NCBI GenBank assembly: GCA_963965975.1
Contig: OZ014417.1
Location: 4,693,821 to 4,757,820, forward strand
Direction of reading: 5' to 3'
DNA length: 64,000 nt
Source: Xestospongia bergquistia
Lineage: Eukaryota; Porifera; Demospongiae; Haplosclerida; Petrosiidae
Shown: positions 14,031-29,259 of the stretch, piece by piece
Layout: every line of letters starts with the position of its first letter
How positions within the stretch are numbered: position 1 is the first letter of the stretch
Notes under the pieces: model-generated
Seen by the model: the letters and a program-made list of their open reading frames with translations, nothing else
The model's database searches: none
Told to the model about the DNA's origin: nothing
Program-made: the position numbers and the translations under genes

Positions 14031-17000
14031 TATAGAGTAAACTGCTAAGTCTAAAGGACTTTATGGCGCTAACTAAATAAACAGCTATTAACAGTTTAGT
14101 AAGTTAGTTTGCGTTAGCGCTCTAAAGTCTTTAAGTTAAAGACTTTAGAAGGTTTAAACTAATGAAAGAACGTTATAAAGTAAACTCCTCAGTCTAAAGG
14201 ACTTTAGGGCACTAACTAAATAAACAGCTATCAACAGTTTAGTAAGTTAGTTTGCATTAACGCTCTAAAGTCTTTAACTAAAAGACTTTAGTAGGTTTAG
14301 ACTATTGAGAGAAGTTTATAAAGTAACCTGCTCATTCTAAAGGACTTTATGGCACTAACTAAATAAAAATCTATTAACAGTTTAGTAAGTTATTTTGCAT
14401 TAACGCTCTAAAGTCTTTAAGTTAAAGACTCTAGAAGGTTTAGACTATTGAGAGAAGTTTATGAAGTAAGCTGCTCATTCTAAAGGACTTTATCGCATTA
14501 ACTAAATAAACAGCTATTAACAGTTAGTAAGTTAGTTTGCATTAACGCTCTAAAGTCTTTAAGTTAATGACTTTAGAAGGTTTAGACTATTGAGAGCTTT
14601 TTTAAAGTAAACTGCTCAGTCTAAAGGACTTTATGGCACTAACTAAATAAAGAGCTATTAACAGTTTAGTAAGGTAGTTTGCATTAACGCTCTAAAGTCT
14701 TTAAGTTAAAGACGTTAAAAGGTTTAGACTATTTGAGAGAAGTTTATAAAGTAAACTGCTCAGTCTAAAGGACTTTATGGCACTAACTGAATAAACAGCT
14801 ATTAACAGTTTAGTAAGTTAGTTTGCATTAACGCTCTAAAGTCTTTAAGTTAAAGACTTTAGAAGGTTTAGACTATTGAGAGAAGTTTATAAAGTAAACT
14901 GCTCAGTCTAAAGGACTTTATGGCACTATCTAAATAAACAGCTATTAGCAGTTTAGTAAGTTAATTAGCATTAATACTCTAAAGTCTTTAAGTTAAAGAC
15001 TTTAGAAGATTTAGACTATTGAGAGAAGTTTATAAAGAAAACTGCTAAGTCTAAAGGACTTTATGGCAATAACGAAAGAAGTGGCTATTAACAGTTTAGT
15101 AAGTTAGTTTGCATTAACGCTCTAAAGTCTTTAAGTTAAAGACTTTAGAGGTTTGGACTATTGAGAGAATTTTATAAAGTAAATTGCTCAGTCTAAAGGA
15201 CTTTATGGCACTAACTAAATAAACAGCTATTAACAGTTTAGTAAGTTAGTTTGCATTAACGCTCTAAAGTCTTTAAGTTAAAGACTTTAGAGGTTTAGAC
15301 TATTGAGAGTAGTTTATAAAGTAAATTGCTCAGTCTAAAGGACTTTATGGCACTAAGTAAATAAACAGCTTTTCACGGTTTAGTAAGTTATTTTGCATTA
15401 ACGCTCTAAAGTCTTAAAAATAAAGACTTTAGTTGGTTTAGACTATTGAGAGAAGTTTATAATGTAAACTGCTCAGTCTAAAGGACTTTATGGCACTAAC
15501 TAAATAAAGAGCTATTAACACTTTAGTAAGTTCGTTTGCATTAACGCTCTGAAGACTTTAAGATAAAGACTTTAGAAGTTGTAGACTATTGAGGTAAAGT
15601 AAACTGCTCAGTCTAAAGGACTTTATGGCACTAACTAAATAAACAGCTATTAACAGTTTAGTAAGTTAGTTTGCATTAACGCTCTAAAGTCTTTAAGTTA
15701 AAGACTTTAGAAGGTTTAGACTATTGAGAGAAGTTTATAAAGTAAACTGCTCAGTCTAAAGGACTTTATGGCACTAACTAAATAAACAGCTATTAACAGT
15801 TTAGTAAGTTAGTTTGCATTAACGCTCTAAAGTCTTTAAGTTAAAGACTTTAGAAGGTTTAGACTATTGAGAGAAGTTTATAATGTAAACTGCTCAGTCT
15901 AAAGGACTTTATGGCACTAACTAAATAAAGAGCTATTGACACTTTAGTAAGTTAGTTTGCATTAACGCTCTAAAGTCTTTAAGATAAAGACTTTAGAAGT
16001 TTTAGACTATTGAGGTAAAGTAAACTGCTCAGTCTAAAGGACTTTATGGCACTAACTAAATAAACAGCTATTAACAGTTTAGTAAGTTTGTTTGAATTAA
16101 CGCTCTAAAGTCTTTAAGTTAAAGACTTTAGAAGGATTAGACTATTGAGAGAAGTTTATAAAGTAAACTGCTCAGTCTAAAGGACTTTATGGCACTAACT
16201 AAATAAACAGCTATTAACAGTTTAGTAAGTTAGTTTGCATTAACGCTCTAAAGTCTTTAAGTTAAAGACTTTACAAGGTTTAGACTATTGAGAGCAGTTT
16301 ATAAAGTAAACTGCTCAGTCTAAAGGACTTTATGGCACTAAATAAAGAAGTGGCTATTAACAGTTTAGTAAGTTAGTTTGCATTAACGCTCTAAAGTCTT
16401 TAAGTTAAAAAATTTAGAGGTTTGGACTATTGAGAGAAGTTTATAAAGTACACTGTTCAGTCTAAAGGACTTTATGGCACTAACTAAATAAACAGCTATT
16501 AACAGTTTAGTAAGTTAGTTTGCATTAACGCTCTAAAGTCTTTAAGTTAAAGACTTTAGAAGGTTTAGACTATTGAGAGAAGTTTATAAAGTAAACTGCT
16601 CTGTCTAAAGGACTTTAAGGCACTAACTAAATAAACAGCTATTAACAGTTTAGTAAGTTAGTTTGCATTAACGCTCTAAAGTCTTTAAGTTAAAGACTTT
16701 AGAAGGTTTAGACTATTGAGATATTTTTTAAAAGTAAACTGCTCAGTCTAAAGGACTTTATGGCACTAACTAAATAAACAGCTATTAGCAGTTTAGTAAG
16801 GTAGTTTGCATTAAAGCTGTAAAGTCTTAAAAATGAAGACTTAAGTGGGTTTAGACTATTGAGAGAAGTTTATAATGTAAACTGCTCAGTCTAAAGGACT
16901 TTATGGCACTAACTAAATGAAGAGCTACTAACAATTTAGTAAGTTAGTTTGCATTAACGCTCTAAAGTCTTTAAGATAAAGACTTTAGAGGTTTTAGACT

Positions 17001-17440
17001 TTTGAGGTAAAGTAAACTGCTCAGTCTAAAGGACTTTATGGCACTAACTAAATAAACAGCTTTTCACGGTTTAGTAAGTTAGTTTGCATTAACGCTCTAA
17101 AGTCTTAAAAATAAAGACTTTAGTAGGTTTAGACTATTGAGAGAAGTTTATAATGTAAACTACTCAGTCTAAAGGACTTTATGGCACTAACTAAATAAAC
17201 AGCTATCAACAGTTTAGTAAGTTAGTTTGCGTTAACGCTCTAAAGTCTTTAAGTTGAAGACTTTAGAAGTTTTAGACTATTGAGAGAAGTTAGCAAAATA
17301 AACTGCTCAGTCTAAAGGACTTTATGGCACTAACTAAATAAACAGCTATTAACAGTTTAGTAAGTTATTTTGCATTAAAACTCTAAAGTATTTAAGTTAA
17401 AGACTGAGAAGTTTATAAAGTAAACTGCTCAGTCTAAAGG

Positions 17441-20400
17441 ACTTTATTGCACTAACAAAATAAACAGCTATTAACAGTTTAGTAGGTTAGTTTGAATTAA
17501 CGCTCTAAAGTCTTAAAGTTAAAGACTTTAGAAGGTTTAGACTATTGAGAGAAGTTTATAAAGTAAACTGCTACGTCTAAAGGACTTTAGGGCAATAACT
17601 AAATAAACAGCTATTAACAGTTTAGTAAGTTAGTTTGCATTAACGCTCTAAAGTCTATAAGTTAAAAAATTTAGAATGTTTAGACTATTGAGAGATTTTT
17701 ATAAAGTAAACTACTCAGTCTAAAGGACTTTATGGCACTAACTAAATAAACAGCAATTAACAGTTTAGTAAGTTAGTTTGCATTCACGCTCTAAAGTCTT
17801 TAAGTTAAAGACATTAGAAGGTTTAGACTAATGAGAGATGTTTATAAAGTACAATGCTCTGTCTAAAGGACTTTATGGCACTAACTAAATAAACAGCTAT
17901 TAACAGTTTAGTAAGTTAGTTTGCATTAACGCTCTAAAGTCTTTAAGTTAAAGACTTTAGAAGGTTTAGACTATTGAGAGAAGTTTATAAAGTAAACTGC
18001 TCAGTCTAATGGACTTTATCGCACTAACTAAAGATTTGCTATTAACAGTTTAGTAAGTTTGTTTCCATTAATGCTCTAAAGTCTTTCAGTTAAAGACTTT
18101 AGAAGGCTTAGACTATTGAGAGAAGTTGATAAAGTAAACTGCTCAGTCTAAAGGACTTTATGGCATTAACTAAATAAACAGCTATTAACAGTTTAGTAAG
18201 ATAGTTTGCATTAACGCTTTAAAGTCTTTAAGTTAACGACTTTAGAAGGTTTAGACTATTTGAGAGAAGTTTATAAAGTAAACTGCTCAGTCTAAAGGAC
18301 TTTATGGCACTAACTAAATAAACAGCTGTTAACAGTTTAGTAAGTTAGTTTGCATTAACGCTCTAAAGTCTTTAAGTTAACGACTTTAGAATGTTTAGAC
18401 TAATGAGAGAAGTTTATAAAGTAAACTGCTCAGTCTAAAGGACTTTATGGCACTAACTAAATAAACAGCTATTAACCGTTTAGTAAGTTAGTTTGCATTA
18501 ACGCTCTAAAGTCTTTCAGTTAAAGACTTTAGAAGGTTTAGACTATTAAGAGAAGTTTATAAAGTAAACTGCTCAGTCTAAAGGACTTTATGGCACTAAC
18601 TAAATAAACAGCTATTAACAGTTTAGTAAGTTAGTTTGCATTAACGCTCTAAAGTCTTTAAGTTAAAGACTTTAGAAGGTTTACACTATTGAGAGATGTT
18701 TATAAAGTACACTGCTCAGTCTAAAGGACTTTATGGCACTAACTAAATAAACAGCTATTAACAGTTTAGTAAGTTAGTTTGCATTAACGCTCTAAAGTGT
18801 TTAAGTTAAAGACTTTAGAAGGTTTAGACTATTAAGAGAAGTTTATAAAGTAAACCGCTCAGTCTAAAGGACTTTATCGCACTAACTAAAGATTTGCTAT
18901 TAACAGTTTAGTAAGTTTGTTTCCATTAATGCTCTAAAGTCATTAAGTTCAAGACTTTAGAAGGCTTAGACTATTGAGAGAAGTTGATAAAGTAAACTTC
19001 TCAGTCTAAAGGACTTTATGGCATTAACTAAATAAACAGCTATTAGAAGGTTTAGACTATTGAGAGAAGTTTATAACGTAAACTGCTCAGTCTAAAGGAC
19101 TTTATCACACTAACTAAAGATTTGCTATTAACAGTTTAGTAAGTTTGTTTCCATTAATGCTCTAAAGTCTTTAAGTTAAAGACTTTACAAGGCTTAGACT
19201 ATTGAGAGAAGTTGATAAAGTAAACTTCTCAGTCTAAAGGTCTTTATGGCATTAACTAAATCAACAGCTATTAACAGTTTAGTAAGATAGTTTGCATTAA
19301 CGCTTTAAAGTCTTTAAGTTAACGACTTTAGAAGGTTTAGACTATTTGAGAGAAGTTTATAAAGTAAACTGCTCAGTCTAAAGGACTTTATGGCACTAAC
19401 TAAATAAACAGCTATTGACAGTTTAGTAAGTTATTTTGCATTAACGCTCTAAAGTCTTTAAGTTAACGACTTTAGAATGTTTAGACTAATGAGAGAAGTT
19501 TATAAAGTAAACTGCTCAGTCTAAAGGACTTTATTGCACTAACAAAATAAACAGCTATTAACAGTTTAGTAGGTTAGTTTGAATTAACGCTCTAAAGTCT
19601 TAAAGTTAAAGACTTTAGAAGGTTTAGACTATTGAGAGAAGTTTATAAAGTAAACTGCTACGTCTAAAGGACTTTAGGGCAATAACTAAATAAACAGCTA
19701 TTAACAGTTTAGTAAGTTAGTTTGCATTAACGCTCTAAAGTCTATAAGTTAAAAAATTTAGAATGTTTAGACTATTGAGAGATTTTTATAAAGTAAACTA
19801 CTCAGTCTAAAGGACTTTATGGCACTAACTAAATAAACAGCAATTAACAGTTTAGTAAGTTAGTTTGCATTCACGCTCTAAAGTCTTTAAGTTAAAGACA
19901 TTAGAAGGTTTAGACTAATGAGAGATGTTTATAAAGTACAATGCTCTGTCTAAAGGACTTTATGGCACTAACTAAATAAACAGCTATTAACAGTTTAGTA
20001 AGTTAGTTTGCATTAACGCTCTAAAGTCTTTAAGTTAAAGACTTTAGAAGGTTTAGACTATTGAGAGAAGTTTATAAAGTAAACTGCTCAGTCTAATGGA
20101 CTTTATCGCACTAACTAAAGATTTGCTATTAACAGTTTAGTAAGTTTGTTTCCATTAATGCTCTAAAGTCTTTCAGTTAAAGACTTTAGAAGGCTTAGAC
20201 TATTGAGAGAAGTTGATAAAGTAAACTGCTCAGTCTAAAGGACTTTATGGCATTAACTAAATAAACAGCTATTAACAGTTTAGTAAGATAGTTTGCATTA
20301 ACGCTTTAAAGTCTTTCAGTTAACGACTTTAGAAGGTTTAGACTATTTGAGAGAAGTTTATAAAGTAAACTGCTCAGTCTAAAGGACTTTATGGCACTAA

Positions 20401-23400
20401 CTAAATAAACAGCTGTTAACAGTTTAGTAAGTTAGTTTGCATTAACGCTCTAAAGTCTTTAAGTTAACGACTTTAGAATGTTTAGACTAATGAGAGAAGT
20501 TTATAAAGTAAACTGCTCAGTCTAAAGGACTTTATGGCATTAACTAAATCAACAGCTATTAACAGTTTAGTAAGATAGTTTGCATTAACGCTTTAAAGTC
20601 TTTAAGTTAACGACTTTAGAAGGTTTAGACTATTTGAGAGAAGTTTATAAAGTAAACTGCTCAGTCTAAAGGACTTTATGGCACTAACTAAATAAACAGC
20701 TATTGACAGTTTAGTAAGTTATTTTGCATTAACGCTCTAAAGTCTTTAAGTTAACGACTTTAGAATGTTTAGACTAATGAGAGAAGTTTATAAAGTAAAC
20801 TGCTCAGTCTAAAGGACTTTATTGCACTAACAAAATAAACAGCTATTAACAGTTTAGTAGGTTAGTTTGAATTAACGCTCTAAAGTCTTAAAGTTAAAGA
20901 CTTTAGAAGGTTTAGACTATTGAGAGAAGTTTATAAAGTAAACTGCTACGTCTAAAGGACTTTAGGGCAATAACTAAATAAACAGCTATTAACAGTTTAG
21001 TAAGTTAGTTTGCATTAACGCTCTAAAGTCTATAAGTTAAAAAATTTAGAATGTTTAGACTATTGAGAGATTTTTATAAAGTAAACTACTCAGTCTAAAG
21101 GACTTTATGGCACTAACTAAATAAACAGCAATTAACAGTTTAGTAAGTTAGTTTGCATTCACGCTCTAAAGTCTTTAAGTTAAAGACATTAGAAGGTTTA
21201 GACTAATGAGAGATGTTTATAAAGTACAATGCTCTGTCTAAAGGACTTTATGGCACTAACTAAATAAACAGCTATTAACAGTTTAGTAAGTTAGTTTGCA
21301 TTAACGCTCTAAAGTCTTTAAGTTAAAGACTTTAGAAGGTTTAGACTATTGAGAGAAGTTTATAAAGTAAACTGCTCAGTCTAATGGACTTTATCGCACT
21401 AACTAAAGATTTGCTATTAACAGTTTAGTAAGTTTGTTTCCATTAATGCTCTAAAGTCTTTCAGTTAAAGACTTTAGAAGGCTTAGACTATTGAGAGAAG
21501 TTGATAAAGTAAACTGCTCAGTCTAAAGGACTTTATGGCATTAACTAAATAAACAGCTATTAACAGTTTAGTAAGATAGTTTGCATTAACGCTTTAAAGT
21601 CTTTCAGTTAACGACTTTAGAAGGTTTAGACTATTTGAGAGAAGTTTATAAAGTAAACTGCTCAGTCTAAAGGACTTTATGGCACTAACTAAATAAACAG
21701 CTGTTAACAGTTTAGTAAGTTAGTTTGCATTAACGCTCTAAAGTCTTTAAGTTAACGACTTTAGAATGTTTAGACTAATGAGAGAAGTTTATAAAGTAAA
21801 CTGCTCAGTCTAAAGGACTTTATGGCACTAACTAAATAAACAGCTATTAACAGTTTAGTAAGTTAGTTTGCATTAACGCTCTAAAGTCTTTCAGTTAAAG
21901 ACTTTAGAAGGTTTAGACTATTAAGAGAAGTTTATAAAGTAAACTGCTCAGTCTAAAGGACTTTATGGCACTAACTAAATAAACAGCTATTAACAGTTTA
22001 GTAAGTTAGTTTGCATTAACGCTCTAAAGTCTTTAAGTTAAAGACTTTAGAAGGTTTACACTATTGAGAGATGTTTATAAAGTACACTGCTCAGTCTAAA
22101 GGACTTTATGGCACTAACTAAATAAACAGCTATTAACAGTTTAGTAAGTTAGTTTGCATTAACGCTCTAAAGTGTTTAAGTTAAAGACTTTAGAAGGTTT
22201 AGACTATTAAGAGAAGTTTATAAAGTAAACCGCTCAGTCTAAAGGACTTTATCGCACTAACTAAAGATTTGCTATTAACAGTTTAGTAAGTTTGTTTCCA
22301 TTAATGCTCTAAAGTCATTAAGTTCAAGACTTTAGAAGGCTTAGACTATTGAGAGAAGTTGATAAAGTAAACTTCTCAGTCTAAAGGACTTTATGGCATT
22401 AACTAAATAAACAGCTATTAGAAGGTTTAGACTATTGAGAGAAGTTTATAACGTAAACTGCTCAGTCTAAAGGACTTTATCACACTAACTAAAGATTTGC
22501 TATTAACAGTTTAGTAAGTTTGTTTCCATTAATGCTCTAAAGTCTTTAAGTTAAAGACTTTACAAGGCTTAGACTATTGAGAGAAGTTGATAAAGTAAAC
22601 TTCTCAGTCTAAAGGACTTTATGGCATTAACTAAATAAACAGCTATTAACAGTTTAGTAAGATAGTTTGCATTAACGCTTTAAAGTCTTTAAGTTAACGA
22701 CTTTAGAAGGTTTAGACTATTTGAGGGAAGTTTATAAAGTAAACTGCTCAGTCTAAAGGACTTTATGGCACTAACTAAATAAACAGCTATTGACAGTTTA
22801 GTAAGTTATTTTGCATTAACGCTCTAAAGTCTTTAACTTAACGACTTTAGAATGTTTAGACTAATGAGAGAAGTTTATAAAGTAAACTGCTCAGTCTAAA
22901 GGACTTTATGGCACTAACTAAATAAACAGCTATTGACAGTTTAGTAAGTTATTTTGCATTAACGCTCTAAAGTCTTTAAGTTAACGACTTTAGAATGTTT
23001 AGACTAATGAGAGAAGTTTATAAAGTAAACCGCTCAGTCTAAAGGACTTTATCGCACTAACTAAAGATTTGCTATTAACAGTTTAGTAAGTTTGTTTCCA
23101 TTAATGCTCTAAAGTCATTAAGTTCAAGACTTTAGAAGGCTTAGACTATTGAGAGAAGTTGATAAAGTAAACTTCTCAGTCTAAAGGACTTTATGGCATT
23201 AACTAAATAAACAGCTATTAGAAGGTTTAGACTATTGAGAGAAGTTTATAACGTAAACTGCTCAGTCTAAAGGACTTTATCACACTAACTAAAGATTTGC
23301 TATTAACAGTTTAGTAAGTTTGTTTCCATTAATGCTCTAAAGTCTTTAAGTTAAAGACTTTACAAGGCTTAGACTATTGAGAGAAGTTGATAAAGTAAAC

Positions 23401-23690
23401 TTCTCAGTCTAAAGGACTTTATGGCATTAACTAAATAAACAGCTATTAACAGTTTAGTAAGATAGTTTGCATTAACGCTTTAAAGTCTTTAAGTTAACGA
23501 CTTTAGAAGGTTTAGACTATTTGAGAGAAGTTTATAAAGTAAACTGCTCAGTCTAAAGGACTTTATGGCACTAACTAAATAAACAGCTATTGACAGTTTA
23601 GTAAGTTATTTTGCATTAACGCTCTAAAGTCTTTAAGTTAATGACTTTAGAATGTTTAGACTAATGAGAGAAGTTTATAAAGTAAACTGC
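17441..23690 (+). repeat. Nested multi-unit higher-order repeats
   Basis: A block starting ACTTTATTGCACTAACAAAA occurs at 17441, 19528 and 20816 (offsets 2087 and 1288 bp). The order of rare variants after it is the same: CTACGTCTAAAGG, CAGCAATTAACAG, GTACAATGCTCTG, then CGCACTAACTAAAGATTTGC. The first and third copies run on to the same downstream variants; the middle copy breaks off after about nine units and enters the next. A monomer with an internal deletion joining CAGCTATTAG to AAGGTTTAGAC recurs at about 19043, 22421 and 23221. The pattern points to recent out-of-register duplication. Exact breakpoints need a self-alignment. Confidence 0.75.
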
Positions 23691-26600
23691 TCAGTCTAAA
23701 GTACTTTATGGCACTAATTAAATAAAGAGTTATCAACAGTATAGTAAGTTAGTTTGCATTAACGCTCTAAAGTCTTTAAGTTAAAGACTTTAGAAGGTTT
23801 AGATTATTGAGAGAAATTTATAAAGTAAACTGCTCAGTATAAAGGACTTTATGGCACTAACTAAATAAACAGCTATTAACAGTTTAGTAAGTTAGTTTGC
23901 ATTAACGCTCTAAAGTCTTTAAATTAAAGACTTTAGAGGTTTGGACTATTGAGAGAAGTTTATAAAGTAAACTGCTCAGTCTAAAGGACTTTATGGCACT
24001 AACTAAATAAACAGCTATTAACAGTTTAGTAAGTTAGTTTGCATTAACGCTATAAAGTCTTTAAGTTAAAGACTTTAGAGGTTTAGACTATTGAGAGTAG
24101 TTTATAAAGTAAACTGCTCAGTCTAAAGGACTTTATGGCACTAAGTAAATAAACAGCTTTTCACGGTTTAGTGAGTTAGTTTGCATTAACGCTCTGAAGT
24201 CTGTAAGATAAAGACTTTAGAAGTTTTAGACTATTGAGGTAAAGTAAACTGCTCAGTCTAAAGGACTTTATGGCACTAACTAAATAAACAGCTATTAACA
24301 GTTTAGTAAGTTAGTTTGCATTAACGCTCTAAAGTCTTTAAGTTAAAGACTTTAGAAGGTTTAGACTATTGAGAGAAGTTTATAAAGTAAACTGCTCAGT
24401 CTAAAGGACTTTATGGCACTAACTAAATAAACAGCTATTAACAGTTTAGTAAGTTAGCTTGCATTAACGCTCTAAAGTCTTTGAGTCAAAGACTTTAGAA
24501 GGTTTAGACTATTGAGAGATTTTTTTAAAGTAACTGCTCAGTGTAAAGGACTTTATGGCACTAAATAAATAAACAGCTATGAGCAGTTTAGTAAGTTAGT
24601 TTGCATTAACGCTGTAAAGTCTTAAAAATAAAGACTTTAGTAGGTTTAGACTATTGAGAGAAGTTTACAATGTAAACTGCTCAGTCTAAAGGACTTTATG
24701 GCACTAACTAAATAAAGAGGTATTAACACTTTGGTAAGTTAGTTTGCATTAACGCTCTAAAGTCTTTAAGATAAAGACTTTAGAAGTTTTAGACTATTGA
24801 GGTAAAGTAAACTGCTCAGTCTAAAGGACTTTATGGCACTAACTAAATAAACAGCTATTAACAGTTTCGTAAGTTAGTTTGCATTAACGCTCTAAAGTCT
24901 TTAAGTTAAAGACTTTAGAAGGTTAAGACTATGGAGAGATTTTTTTAAAGTAAACTGCTCAGTCTAAAGGACTTTATGGCACTAAATAAATAAACAGCTA
25001 TTGGCAGTTTAGTAAGTTAATTTGCATTAATACTCTAAAGTCTTTAAGTTAAAGACTTTAGAAGGTTTAGACTATTGAGAGAAGTTCATAAAGTAAACTG
25101 CTCAGTCTAAAGGACTTTGTGCCACTAACTAAAGAAGTGGCTATTAACAGTTTAGTAAGTTAGTTTGCATTAACGCTCCAAAGTCTTTAAGTTAAAGACT
25201 TTAGAGGTTTGGACTATTGAGAGAAGTTTATAAAGTAAACTGCTCAGTCTAAGGACATTATGGCACTAACTAAATAAACAGCTATTAACAGTTTAGTAAG
25301 TTAGTTTGCATTAACGCTCTAATGTCTTTAAGTTAAAGACATTAGAGGTTTAGACTATTGAGACATTTTTTTAAAGTAAACTGCTCAGTCTAAAGGACTT
25401 TATGTCACAAACTAAATAAACAGCTATTAGCAGTTTAGTAAGTTAGTTTGCATTAACGCTGTAAAGTCTTAAAAATAAAGACTTTAGAAGGTTTAGACTA
25501 TTGAGACATGTTTATAATGTAAACTGCTCAGTCTAAAGGACTTTATGGCACTAACTAAATAAACAGCTATTAAAACTTTAGTAAGTTAGTTTGCATTAAC
25601 GCTCTAAAGTCTTTAAGATAAAGACTTTAGAAGTTTTAGACCATTAACGTAAAGTAAACTCTCAGTCTAAAGGACTTTATGGCACTAACTAAATAAACAG
25701 CTTTTCACGGTTTAGTAAGTTAGTTTGCTTTAACGCTCTAAAGTCTTAAAAATAAAGACTTTAGTAGGTTTAGACTATTGAGAGAAGTTTATAATGTAAA
25801 CTGCTCAGTCTAAAGGACTTTATGGCACTAAATAAATAAAGAGCTATTAACACTTTAGTAAGTTAGTTTGCATTAACGCTCTAGACTTTAGAAGTTTTAG
25901 ACTATTGAGGTAAAGTAAACTGATCAATATAAAGGACTTTATGGCATGAACTAAATAAACAGCTATCAACAGTTTAGTAAGTTAGTTTGCGTTAACGCTC
26001 TAAAGTCTTTAAGTTAAAACTTTAGAAGTTTTAGACTATTGAGAGAAGTTAGTAAAATAAACTGCTCAGTCTAAAGGACTTTATGGAACTAACTAAATAA
26101 ACAGCTATTAACAGTTTAGTAAGTTAGTTTGCATTAACGATCTAAAGTCTTTAAGTTAAAGACTTTAGAAGGTTTAGACTATTCAGAGGTGTTTATAAAG
26201 TAAACTGCTCAGTCTAAAGGACTTTATGGCACTAACTAAATAAACAGCTATTAACAGTTTCGTAAGTTAGTTTGCATTAACGCTCTAAAGTCTATAAGTT
26301 AAAAACTTTAGAAGTTTTATACTATAGAGAGAAGTTATTAAAATAAACTGCTCAGTCTAAAGGACTTTATGGCACTAACTAAATAAGCAGCTATTAACAG
26401 TTTTGTAAGTTTGTTTGCATAAACGGTCTAAAGACTTTAAGTTAAAGACTTTAGAAGGTTTAGACTATTGAGAGAAGTTTATAAAGTGAACTGCTCAGTC
26501 TAAAGGACTTTATTGCACTAACTAAATAAACAGCTATTAACAGTTTAGTAAGTTAGTTTGCATTAACGCTCTAAAGTCTTAAAGTTAAAGACTTTAGAAG

Positions 26601-29259
26601 GTTTAGACTATTGAGAGAAGTTTATAAAGTAAACTGCTACGTCTAAAGGACTTTAGGGCAATAAATAAATAAACAGCTATTAACAGTTTAGTAAGTTAGT
26701 TTGCATTAACGCTCTAAAGTCTATAAGTTAAAAACTTTAGAAGGTTTAGACTAATGAGAGATCTTTATAAAGTACAATGCTCTGTCTAAAGGACTTTATG
26801 GCACTAACTAAATAAACAGCTATTAACAGTTTAGTAAGTTAGTTTGCATTAACGCTCTAAAGTCTTTAAGTTAAAGACTTTAGAAGGTTTAGACTATTGA
26901 GAGAAGTTTATAAAGTAAACTGCTCAGTCTAAAGGACTTTATCGCACTAACTAAAGATTTGCTATTAACAGTTTCGTAAGTTTGTTTCCATTAATGCTCT
27001 AAAGTCTTTAAGTTAAAGACTTTAGAAGGCTTGGACTATTGAGACAAGTTGATAAAGTAAACTTCTCAGTCTAAAGGACTTTATGGCATTAACTAAATAA
27101 ACAGCTATTAGAAGGTTTAGACTATTGAGAGAAGTTCATAAAGTAAACTGCTCAGTCTAAAGGACTCTATCGCAATAACTAAAGGTTTGCTATTAACAGT
27201 TTAGTAAGTGTGTTTCCATTAATGCTCTAAAGTCTTTAAGTTAAAGACTTTAGAAGGTTTAGACTATTGAGAGAAGTTTATAAAGTAAACTGCTCAGTCT
27301 AAAGGACTTTATCGCACTAACTAGAGATTTGCTATTAACAGTTTAGTAAGTTTGTTTCCATTAATGCTCTAAAGTCTTTAAGTTAAAGACTTTAGAAGGC
27401 TTAGACTATTGAGAGAAGTTTATAAAGTAAACTTCTCAGTCTAAAGAACTTTATGGCGTTAACTAAATAAACAGCTACTAACAGTTTAGTAAGATAGTTT
27501 GCATTAACGCTTTAGAGCCTTTAAGTTAACGACTTTAGAAGGTTTAGACTATTTGAGAGAAGTTTATAAAGTAAACTGCTCAGTCTAAAGGACTTTATGG
27601 CACTAACTAAATAAACAGCTATTAACAGCTTAGTAAGTTAGTTTGCATTAACGCTCTAAAGTCTTTAAGTTAACGACTTTAGAATGTTTAGACTAATGAG
27701 AAAAGTTTATAAAGTAAACTGCTCAGTCTAAAGGACTTTATGGCACTAACTAAATAAACAGCTATTAACAGTTTAGTAAGTTAGTTTGCATTAACGCTCT
27801 AAAGTCTTTAAGTTAAAGACTTTAGAAGGTTTAGACTATTGAGAGAAGTTTATAAAGTAAACTGCTCAGTCTAAAAGACTTTACGGCACTAAGTAAATAA
27901 ACAGCTCTTCGCGGTTTAGTAAGTTAGTGTGCATTAGCGCTCTAAAGTCTTAAAAATAAAGACTTTAGTAGATTTAGACTATTGAGAGAAGTTTATAAAG
28001 TAAACTGCTCAGTCTAAAGGACTTTATGGCACTAACTAAATAAAGAGCTATCAACACTTTAGTAAGTTAGTTTGCATTAACGCTCTAAAGACTTTAAGAT
28101 AAAGACTTTAGAAGTTTTAGACTATTGAGGTAAAGTAAACTGCTCAGTATAAAGGACTTTATGGCACTAAGTAAATAAACAGCTATTAACAGTTTAGTAA
28201 GTCAGTCTGCATTAACGCTCTAAAGTCTTTAAGTTAAAGACTTTAGAAAGTTTAGACTATTGAGAGAAGTTTATAAAGTAAACTGCTCAGTCTAAAGGAC
28301 CTTATGGCACTAACTAAATAAACAACTATTAACAGTTTAGTAAGTTGTTTGCATTAACGCTCTAAAGTCTTTAAGTTAAAGACTTTAGAAGGTTTAGACT
28401 TTTGAGAGAAGTTTATAAAGTAAACTGCTCAGCCTAAAGGACTTTATGGCACTAACTAAATAAACAGCTATTAACAGTTTAGTAAGTTAGTTTGCATTAA
28501 CGCTCTAAAGTCTTTAAGTTAAAGACTTTAGAAGGTTTAGACTATTGAGAGAATTTTATAAAATAAACTGCTCAGTCGAAAGGACTTTATGGCACTAACT
28601 AAATAAACAGCTATTAACAGTTTAGCAAGTTTGTTTGCATTAACGCTCTAAAGTCTTTAAGTTAAAGACTTTAGAAGGTTTAGACTATTGAAACAAGTTT
28701 ATAAAGTAAACTGTTCATTCTAAAGGACTTTATGGCACTAACTAAATACAGCTATTAACAGTTTAGTAAGTTAGTTTGCATTAACGCTCTAAAGTCTTTA
28801 AGTTAAAGACTTTTGAACGTTTAGACTATTGAGAGAAGTTTATAAAGTAAACTGCTCAGTCTAAAGGCCTTTATGGCACTAAGTAAATAAACAGCTATTA
28901 GCAGTTTAGTAAGTTAGTTTGCATTAACGCTCTAAAGTCATTAAGTTAAAGACTTTAGAGAGTTTAGACTATTGAGTGATTTTTATAAAGTAAACTGCTC
29001 AGTCTATAGGACTTTATGGCACTAACTAAATAAACAGCTATTAACAGTTTAGTAAGTTGTTTGTATTAACGCTCTAAAGTCTTTAAGTTAAAGACTTTAC
29101 AAGGTTTAGACTATTGAGAGAAGGTTATAAAGTAAACTGCTCAGTCTAAAGGACTTTATGGCACTAACTAAATAAACAGCTATTAACAGTTTAGTAAGTT
29201 AGTTTGCATTAACGCTCTAAAGTCTTTAAGTTAAATACTTTAGAAGGTTTAGACTATTG

